Shown one piece after another: positions 6,596-11,738 of a DNA stretch of 11,738 bases. The stretch is from Burkholderiales bacterium (GTDB lineage: Bacteria > Pseudomonadota > Gammaproteobacteria > Burkholderiales > Burkholderiaceae). The position numbers and the translations under genes are program-made. The stretch's first letter is position 1, and each line of letters begins with the position of its first letter. The DNA is taken from contig CAHJWV010000608.1 in the NCBI GenBank assembly GCA_903643055.1, forward strand, positions 1-11,738, given 5' to 3'. Under the pieces are notes generated by a model, which saw only the letters and a program-made list of their open reading frames with translations, was not told where the DNA came from and made no database searches.

Positions 6596-6741
6596 CACCC
6601 ATCGAGCGACCTCCACTTCATGACGCTGAACATGAACGGGGTGGCCAAGGGCGCCGATGCCCACCTGACCGTGGCTGTCGACCTCGCCCGGCCGCATTCC
6701 TTACCGTGTTGACCGATGCCTTGAAGGAGCCCCTCATTTGA
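6592..6741 (+). pseudogene. Doubtful small ORF or frameshifted gene remnant
   Basis: Between the deacetylase and the nitroreductase, two frames look coding in turn. An ATG at 6620 reads MTLNMNGVAKGADAHLTVAV and ends at 6712; its codons are strongly GC3-biased. From about 6692 the coding look moves to another frame (AAFLTVLTDALKEPLI, stop at 6739-6741). A single missing base near 6690 would join both into a protein of about 41 residues. That second frame is also open from an ATG at 6592 overlapping the deacetylase stop as ATGA, giving 49 residues, with an Arg/Pro-rich early part. Its TGA overlaps the TTG start of the nitroreductase. I recognise no family. It may be a remnant, a coupling ORF, or chance. 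Confidence 0.25.
6726..6729 (+). promoter_or_regulatory. Ribosome binding site that fixes the TTG start of the nitroreductase
   Basis: GGAG (within AAGGAGC) lies 8 bases before TTG at 6738. There is no ATG near the start of this frame, so the site supports TTG initiation. Confidence 0.75.
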
Positions 6742-7445
6742 AGCCAGACGCCATCGAATCCCAGAACAGCGCTGCAGTCGACGCGGCGATCAGCTCGCGC
6801 AAATCGGTGCGGGCCTTTTTGCCGACCGCCGTGCCGCGCAAGACCATCGAAGCCATTCTCGAAGTGGCCTCGCGTGCGCCTTCGGGCACCAACACCCAGC
6901 CCTGGAAGGTCTATGTGTTGACCGGCGAGCCGCTGCGCGAGTTGTCGCGCCGCGTGCTCGCGGCGTTCGATGACCCGGCCGAGGCTGAAACGCATCTGCA
7001 GGAGTACCCGTATTACCCGGAGCAATGGCGCTCGCCTTACATCGACCGCCGCCGCAAGGTGGGTTGGGATCTCTACGGCCTGCTCGGCATTGGCAAGACC
7101 GACAAGGAGCGCATGCATTTGCAGCACGGCCGCAACTACCGCTTCTTTGATGCGCCGGTCGGGCTGATCTTCACAATCGATCGCGTGATGGCGCAGGGCA
7201 GCTGGCTCGACTACGGCATGTTCCTGCAAAGCATCATGGTCGCGGCGCGCGGGCGCGGGCTCGATACCTGCCCGCAAGCCGCCTTCACGCAATTTCACCG
7301 ACTGATCACGGAGTTCGTCGGCGCGCCAGCGCAAGAGATGCTGGTGTGCGGCATGTCGCTGGGGCATGCCGACCCCGCTGCGGTGGAAAACATGCTGATC
7401 ACGGAACGCGAGCCGGTGGCGGGCTTTGCACGCTTCTTGGAGTGA
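6738..7445 (+). CDS. FMN-dependent nitroreductase family protein (NfnB/PnbA-like)
   Basis: A 235-residue flavoprotein of the NADPH/NADH nitroreductase superfamily, which reduces nitroaromatics, quinones or similar acceptors in the cytoplasm using FMN. Residues 17-25 (AISSRKSVR) and 46-56 (RAPSGTNTQPW) are the FMN-binding motifs. GMSLGHAD (205-212) is the C-terminal family signature, and the insert YYPEQWRSPYIDRRRKVGWDL resembles nitrobenzoate-reductase-like members. The natural substrate is unknown. The start is TTG, supported by the Shine-Dalgarno at 6726-6729 and by alignment of the N-terminal helix. The TGA is followed without any gap by the ATG of the dehydrogenase, so the two are cotranscribed and probably coupled. 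It follows the deacetylase by 142 bases. Confidence 0.92.
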   Translation: MKPDAIESQNSAAVDAAISSRKSVRAFLPTAVPRKTIEAILEVASRAPSGTNTQPWKVYVLTGEPLRELSRRVLAAFDDPAEAETHLQEYPYYPEQWRSPYIDRRRKVGWDLYGLLGIGKTDKERMHLQHGRNYRFFDAPVGLIFTIDRVMAQGSWLDYGMFLQSIMVAARGRGLDTCPQAAFTQFHRLITEFVGAPAQEMLVCGMSLGHADPAAVENMLITEREPVAGFARFLE

Positions 7446-8459
7446 ATGGTGACTGAATTCATCAAACCCCAAGTGCTGGTGGCGCGCGCCGTGTTCCCCG
7501 AGGTCGTCGAGCGGCTGCGCGAATACTTCGAGGTCCATGACAACCCGCAAGATACGGTGCTCGACAAGGCCGAGCTTTTGCAGCAGCTGCGCGGCAAGCT
7601 GGGCCTGCTTGCCACCGGCAGCGAAAAGATCGATGCCGAACTGTTGGCCGCGAACCCGCAACTGCGCGCGGTGTGCAACATCGCGGTGGGCTTCAACAAC
7701 ATTGATGTCGCCGCCTGCACGGCGCGCGGTGTCCTGTGCAGCAACACACCCGATGTGCTGACCGAGACGACGGCCGATTTCGGCTTCGCGCTGATGATGG
7801 CCACGGCGCGGCGCATCACCGAAGCCGAGCATTTTTTGCGGCGCGGCGACTGGAAGAAATGGTCGTATGACATGTTCACCGGCCGCGACATCCATGGCGC
7901 CACGCTGGGCATCTTCGGCATGGGTCGCATTGGGCAAGCGATCGCGCGGCGAGGCGCGTTTGGCTTCGGCATGCCGGTGATCTATCACAACCGCTCGCCA
8001 CTGGATGCCGGGACCGAAACCGCGTGCCGTGCCCGTTATGTCAGCAAGGAGCAATTGCTGCGCGAGGCCGATCACCTGGTGATCGTGGTGCCGTATTCGC
8101 CGGCCTCTCAGCATGCGATCGGCGCTGCCGAGATCGGGCTGATGAAGCCCACGGCCACCTTGACCAACATCGCCCGTGGCGGCGTGGTCGACGATGCCGC
8201 GTTGGCCGAGGCGTTGGCACGCCAGCGCATTGCTGCGGCTGGCCTGGATGTGTTCGAAGGCGAGCCTGCGCTGAACCCGGCCTTGCTGGCTTTGCCCAAC
8301 GTCGTGCTGACGCCGCACATCGCCAGCGCCAGCGAAGCCACGCGCCGTGCGATGGCGAACCTGGCGGCCGATAACCTGATCGCGGCGCTGGGCTTCGGCC
8401 CGCGCGCTGGCAAGCCACCGACGCCGATCAATCCCGAGGTGTTGTACGGCGCGGGCTGA
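7446..8459 (+). CDS. D-isomer-specific 2-hydroxyacid dehydrogenase (glyoxylate/hydroxypyruvate or 2-ketogluconate reductase type)
   Basis: A 337-residue NAD(P)-dependent enzyme reducing 2-oxo acids such as glyoxylate, hydroxypyruvate or 2-ketogluconate to D-hydroxyacids. The Rossmann motif GMGRIG is at 158-163, and the catalytic triad fits as R243 (ARGG), E272 (FEGEP) and H290 (TPHIAS), with the family's R-E-H spacing of 29 and 18 residues. At the end of the second strand comes YHNRS (179-183) with no acidic residue, which favours NADPH; this is inference. Length fits the GhrB/GyaR group. The ATG at 7446 directly abuts the nitroreductase stop; no better start exists. The TGA at 8457-8459 is followed by a 153-base gap. 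The exact substrate is not determined by what can be seen. Confidence 0.94.
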   Translation: MVTEFIKPQVLVARAVFPEVVERLREYFEVHDNPQDTVLDKAELLQQLRGKLGLLATGSEKIDAELLAANPQLRAVCNIAVGFNNIDVAACTARGVLCSNTPDVLTETTADFGFALMMATARRITEAEHFLRRGDWKKWSYDMFTGRDIHGATLGIFGMGRIGQAIARRGAFGFGMPVIYHNRSPLDAGTETACRARYVSKEQLLREADHLVIVVPYSPASQHAIGAAEIGLMKPTATLTNIARGGVVDDAALAEALARQRIAAAGLDVFEGEPALNPALLALPNVVLTPHIASASEATRRAMANLAADNLIAALGFGPRAGKPPTPINPEVLYGAG

Positions 8460-8509
8460 GCGGGGCTAAGCGGGGTGGTTCCGGCCGGCCGATCACCTCA
8501 CGCGGCCGT

Positions 8510-8535
8510 GATGAGCGCTTCAGTGGTCGCTCATC
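8510..8535. repeat. Hairpin-forming inverted repeat between the dehydrogenase and rmuC
   Basis: Perfect 8-base arms GATGAGCG and CGCTCATC with a 10-base loop, followed on the plus strand by GAAAAAC. There is no U-run on either strand, so it is not a canonical intrinsic terminator. It may help end or stabilise the upstream transcript, or be chance. No promoter for rmuC is obvious in the gap. Confidence 0.35.
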
Positions 8536-8612
8536 GAAAAACGCCCCACCGAAAGCGCAGGCCTTGTGCCAAATGCGCTGCTGGTGAGAAGGCCGCCTGA
8601 GACAATCGGCAG

Positions 8613-10058
8613 ATGCAAATCTTGTGGTGGGTTCTGGCCGGTCTGGCGCTGGTCAACGTCTTGTTGTTGCTGTGGATCGCGTTTCGCAAGGCGCCGGCCG
8701 ACGACACGCTGAAGTCGGAGTTTCGCGCGGGCTCCGAGCGCATGGAACGCGAACTGCGCGATGAGCTGGGCCGCAGTGCGCAAGGCACTCGCCAGGAGCT
8801 GGGCAGCACGCTGGCCCACTTCCAGCAAACCCTGACCGCCGCGCAGGCCAATGTGGCGCGTCTGCAGAACGAGCAGATCGCCGGCTTTCGCACCCAACTC
8901 GTCGCGATGCAGCAGGCCGTGGGCCAGGCGCTGCAATCGGCCAGCGGCGTGCAGGCGGCTCAAGCCGCGGCTTCACGCGAGGCGCAAGACCTTGGGCTGA
9001 AGCGCTTCTCCGACACGCTGGGCGAGCAGTTGCGCCACTTGTCGGAGGCCAACGAGCGCCGGTTGATCGAGGTGCGTGCCGCGGTCGAAGACAAGCTGTC
9101 GGCACTTCAGCAAGGCAACGAGCAAAAGCTCGAGCAGATGCGCGCGACCGTCGATGAAAAGCTGCATGCCACGCTGGAGCAGCGTCTTGGCGAAAGCTTC
9201 AAGCTGGTGGCCGACCGGCTCGACAAGGTGCATGCCGGGCTGGGCGAGATGCAGGTGTTGGCCAAGGATGTCGGCTCGCTGAACCGGGTGCTGACGAACG
9301 TGAAGACGCGCGGCATCTTTGGCGAGGTGCAGCTGGCCGGATTGCTCGAACAGGTGTTCACGCCCGACCAGTACGCCAAGAACATCGAAACTGTGCCGGG
9401 GAGCAACGCGCGGGTCGAGTTTGCGATCCGCCTGCCGGGGCAGCGCGCCGATGGCGTGCCGCTGTGGTTGCCGATCGATGCCAAGTTTCCGCGGGAAGAC
9501 TACGAGCGCCTGCTCGATGCGCAAGACAAGGCCGATGCGCCGGCGGCCGAGGCAGCCGGCCGTGCGATCGAAACCCGCCTGCGCACCGAAGCCAAGACCA
9601 TTCGTGACAAATACGTCGCGCCGCCGCACACCACCGACTTCGGCATCTTGTTTGTGCCAACCGAGGGCCTGTATGCCGAAGCCTTGCGGCGGCCCGGCCT
9701 CGTCGAGGCGATGCAGCGTGAGCACCGTGTGATGCTGTGCGGCCCGACGACGCTGTTGGCCACGCTGAACAGCCTGCAGATGGGCTTTCGCACGCTGGCG
9801 CTGGAGAAGCGCTCGCTGGAAGTGTGGGAGGTGCTCGGCGCGGTCAAGACCGAGTTTGCCAAGTTCGGCGATGTGCTGGCGAAGACGAAGAAGAAGCTCG
9901 ATGAGGCCAGCAACCACATCTCGCAGGCCGAGACCCGCACGCGCGTGATGGCGCGCGAACTGCGCCTGGTCGAAGCGTTGCCCGAAGCGCAGGCCCGGCT
10001 TGTCTTGCCGGTCGCTGCCGAAGGCCGCAGCGGTGATCTGCTGGAGTCGGATGTTTGA
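8613..10058 (+). CDS. rmuC: DNA recombination protein RmuC
   Basis: A 481-residue member of the RmuC (DUF195) family, associated with limiting inversions and rearrangements at short inverted repeats; a nuclease role is proposed from fold similarity rather than proven, as far as I know. Order: a transmembrane helix at 3-24 with cytoplasmic K/R after it, a long coiled coil at about 35-215 rich in Glu, Gln, Ala and Leu, then the RmuC domain at about 220-435. The domain shows LTNVKTRGIFGEVQL (227-241), LPIDAKFPREDY (286-297), DFGILFVPTEGLYAEAL (342-358) and TTLLATLNSLQMGFRTLAL (379-397). ATG at 8613 has no clear Shine-Dalgarno, but the membrane helix right after it supports this start. Its last 8 bases overlap the MFS gene. 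Confidence 0.95.
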   Translation: MQILWWVLAGLALVNVLLLLWIAFRKAPADDTLKSEFRAGSERMERELRDELGRSAQGTRQELGSTLAHFQQTLTAAQANVARLQNEQIAGFRTQLVAMQQAVGQALQSASGVQAAQAAASREAQDLGLKRFSDTLGEQLRHLSEANERRLIEVRAAVEDKLSALQQGNEQKLEQMRATVDEKLHATLEQRLGESFKLVADRLDKVHAGLGEMQVLAKDVGSLNRVLTNVKTRGIFGEVQLAGLLEQVFTPDQYAKNIETVPGSNARVEFAIRLPGQRADGVPLWLPIDAKFPREDYERLLDAQDKADAPAAEAAGRAIETRLRTEAKTIRDKYVAPPHTTDFGILFVPTEGLYAEALRRPGLVEAMQREHRVMLCGPTTLLATLNSLQMGFRTLALEKRSLEVWEVLGAVKTEFAKFGDVLAKTKKKLDEASNHISQAETRTRVMARELRLVEALPEAQARLVLPVAAEGRSGDLLESDV

Positions 10059-11250
10059 CATGCAACTGCGCCTCCCTGGTTTGAATTCGAACTTTTCTCG
10101 GCACCTGCTGGCACTGATCATGGGCCAGATCAGCCTGCATTCGTGCATGGCCGGCGTGCGGGTGGCGGCGCCCTTGCTGGCGCTGCATGCCGGCCAGCCG
10201 CAATGGGCGATCGGCATTTTGCTGGGCCTGTTCGCGGCGGTGCCGGCAGTGTCTTCGTTGCACGCAGGCCGTTTGGCGGACCGGCATGGCTATCACCGGC
10301 CGGTGCGGGTGGCGGTCGGCCTGACGGTGGCGGGCGGGCTGCTGGCCGTGGTGTCGACCTGGTTGGGCAGCTGGCAGTTTCCGGTGCTGTGCATCGCGGC
10401 GACCTTGTGCGGCGTCGGAACCAACTTCGGGATGATCGCGATCCAGCGCACCGCCGGCCGATTGGCCGAAGGCGATCGCATCCAGCTGACGCGGGTCTTC
10501 AGTTGGATGGGCCTGGCGCCGGCTTTGTCGAACATGATCGGCCCGGTGATCGCCGGCGTGATGATCGATGTGGTTGGCTTCCGGGGGGCCTTTGTTGCGT
10601 TGCTGCTGTTGCCGCTGACCGCGCTGTGGTGGGCACGCAAGGTGCCGGCGGAGGCCGGATCGGGCTTGAGCAGGTCTGAGAAACGGCCCGCCTGGGAGCT
10701 GCTTGCCAGGCCCGGCATGCCGCGCTTGCTGCTCGTTAACTTCTTGATGTCATCGAGCTGGGACCTGCATGCCTTCGTCGTGCCGATCCTCGGCCACCAA
10801 CGCGGCTTCAGCGCATCGGCGATCGGCTTCATCCTGGGGGCGTTCGCCGCAGCCGTGGCCAGCGTGCGGCTGCTGATTCCGACCTTGTCGCACCGACTGC
10901 GCGAATGGCAGGTCTTGAATGGTGCGATGCTGCTGACGGCGGCGGTGTTTGCTGTCTATCCCTGGGTGCAATCAGCTTGGCTGATGGCGCTGTGCGCGGT
11001 CACGCTGGGCCTGGCGCTCGGGTCGGTCAATCCGATGATCATGACGACCTTGCATCACCTGACGCCCAGCGACCGCCATGGCGAGGCAATCGCGTTGCGT
11101 TCGATGACGATCAACGCCAGCAGCGCGCTGATGCCGCTGTTGTTCGGCGTGGCTGGTGCAGCGATTGGCGCTGGCACCTTGTTCTGGGTGATGGGGGTGG
11201 CGGTAGGTGCCGGCAGCTTTCAGGCGCGACGCATTCGCTACGCCCATTGA
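10051..11250 (+). CDS. Major facilitator superfamily (MFS) transporter
   Basis: A 399-residue integral membrane protein with about twelve hydrophobic segments in two halves joined by a charged loop near 195-220 (KVPAEAGSGLSRSEKRP). MFS motif A is clear after the second helix: GRLADRHGYHRP (73-84), and a similar cytoplasmic loop after the eighth or ninth helix is degenerate. TPSDRHGEAIALR (338-350) is typical of drug/metabolite efflux-type members. The substrate is unknown. The frame runs upstream to 10000, but ATG at 10051 (GGAG at 10043-10046, 4 bases away) or ATG at 10060 (13 bases away) are the plausible starts; I chose 10051. Either lies at the rmuC end (8-base overlap or 1-base gap), indicating cotranscription. 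Confidence 0.88.
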   Translation: MFDMQLRLPGLNSNFSRHLLALIMGQISLHSCMAGVRVAAPLLALHAGQPQWAIGILLGLFAAVPAVSSLHAGRLADRHGYHRPVRVAVGLTVAGGLLAVVSTWLGSWQFPVLCIAATLCGVGTNFGMIAIQRTAGRLAEGDRIQLTRVFSWMGLAPALSNMIGPVIAGVMIDVVGFRGAFVALLLLPLTALWWARKVPAEAGSGLSRSEKRPAWELLARPGMPRLLLVNFLMSSSWDLHAFVVPILGHQRGFSASAIGFILGAFAAAVASVRLLIPTLSHRLREWQVLNGAMLLTAAVFAVYPWVQSAWLMALCAVTLGLALGSVNPMIMTTLHHLTPSDRHGEAIALRSMTINASSALMPLLFGVAGAAIGAGTLFWVMGVAVGAGSFQARRIRYAH

Positions 11251-11287
11251 GCGCGACCGCAGCAGTTGAGGTGCGCTGTGGTGAGGG

Positions 11288-11313
11288 TGTCGATCCACCG
11301 CAGTGGATCGACA
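11288..11313. terminator. Perfect hairpin between convergent genes, possible bidirectional terminator
   Basis: An 11-base-pair perfect stem (TGTCGATCCAC with GTGGATCGACA) around the loop CGCA, placed 37 bases after the MFS stop and 23 bases after the end of the convergent glutaredoxin-domain gene. Its position fits a shared terminator, but no U-run follows on either strand, so the mechanism is uncertain. Confidence 0.45.
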
Positions 11314-11336
11314 GATCAGCAATCAGCGCAGCTCGA

Positions 11337-11738
11337 TCAAAAGCGGATGCCTGAGGGCGGCGCGGTTTCTGCGGGGGCCGGTGCCGGGGCTGGCGTGGCA
11401 CGGCGTGGCGCAGGCGCTGCTGGGGCGGGGACCGATTCCTTGCGCTCGGTCAGCGGCGTCGCCGAGCCGGTCTGGAAGGTCTTCGGCAGCTGCGATGTCT
11501 TCGGGTAGCCTGCCGCGTCGAGATAAGACGCCCACTCGCCTTGAGACCAGCCTTTGACGATTTGGCTGCCGATGCTGACCACCGGCAGACTTGTTGTGCC
11601 GGTCAGGCGCTGCATCGCGCTGCTGTCTTCCGGCGTGGACACCGATTTGTCTGCGAAAGGCACGCCCCGCTCACGCAGGAACTGCCGGCCGGCATCGCAA
11701 GGGGCGCATTCGTTGGATGAATACAGTGTCACCGGATA
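11337..11738 (-). CDS. Glutaredoxin-domain protein with Ala/Pro-rich tail, N-terminus cut by the right edge
   Basis: 133 codons are visible, open to the window edge. The thioredoxin-fold glutaredoxin domain starts at the edge: VTLYSSNECAPC with a CxxC redox pair (CAPC), FLRERGVPFADKSV, then TSLPVVSIGSQ containing the expected cis-proline, and GWSQGEWASYLDAAGYP. The last 40 residues are a low-complexity Ala/Pro tail. A GTG at 11732 could start translation, but it would cut into the first beta strand and the frame is open beyond it (Tyr-Pro), so I treat the gene as partial. In related bacteria such proteins often carry an N-terminal signal and a DUF4124-like region; if so, most of that lies off the window. 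It is convergent with the MFS gene. Substrate or partner is unknown. Confidence 0.85.
   Translation of the reverse strand, partial: YPVTLYSSNECAPCDAGRQFLRERGVPFADKSVSTPEDSSAMQRLTGTTSLPVVSIGSQIVKGWSQGEWASYLDAAGYPKTSQLPKTFQTGSATPLTERKESVPAPAAPAPRRATPAPAPAPAETAPPSGIRF

Noticed and set aside
6618..8318. A 566-codon open frame on the minus strand, opposite the nitroreductase and dehydrogenase
   Set aside because: Both plus-strand genes have intact catalytic motifs; the antisense product is Arg/His/Gln-rich without recognisable domains, typical of a GC-bias shadow.
8973..10217. A 414-codon open frame on the minus strand, opposite rmuC
   Set aside because: Shadow of rmuC; the composition is Leu/Gln/Arg/His-rich without domains.
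1..11738. A defence island, mobile element or CRISPR array
   Set aside because: No transposase, integrase, phage, toxin or nuclease-system gene and no regularly spaced repeats were found; all clear genes are housekeeping or metabolic with uniform composition.

Overview
The window looks like ordinary chromosomal DNA of a high-GC betaproteobacterium, most likely order Burkholderiales. This rests on the sulfur-assimilation order cysI, DUF934 gene, cysH, cysD, on a PHA-granule phasin of the betaproteobacterial type, and on strongly GC-biased third codon positions. No tool could be run, so the taxon is an inference from gene content. I see no rRNA, tRNA, transposase, phage gene or CRISPR array.

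Layout. Positions 1-3229 (minus strand) hold an assimilatory sulfate-reduction operon read right to left: cysI (sulfite reductase), a DUF934 gene, cysH (an iron-sulfur APS reductase) and the start of cysD (ATP sulfurylase), which runs off the left edge. The last three genes are joined by 4-base ATGA overlaps. A candidate promoter lies at 3520-3548, giving a leader of about 285 bases. Read outward from the same gap is a patatin-like lipoprotein (3604-4572). After a 324-base gap containing a clear minus-strand terminator comes the phasin gene phaP (minus strand, 4897-5448), with a good Shine-Dalgarno sequence, a sigma70-like promoter and candidate operator repeats.

Positions 5657-8459 (plus strand) carry an HDAC-family deacetylase, a doubtful small ORF or gene remnant, an FMN nitroreductase starting at TTG, and a D-2-hydroxyacid dehydrogenase that begins at the very next base. 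Positions 8613-11250 carry rmuC and an MFS transporter that overlap by 8 bases. A perfect hairpin separates the MFS gene from a convergent, partial, periplasmic-type glutaredoxin-domain gene (minus strand) that runs in from the right edge.

How the genes fit together. ATP sulfurylase makes APS, CysH reduces APS to sulfite, and CysI reduces sulfite to sulfide; DUF934 proteins accompany this pathway. PhaP coats polyhydroxyalkanoate granules. The remaining genes are redox, detoxification or DNA-maintenance genes with no obvious shared pathway. I found no convincing new multi-gene system. The most interesting leads are regulatory (the phaP operator layout and the Cys-codon-bearing cysI leader) and the possible broken small gene at 6592-6741.
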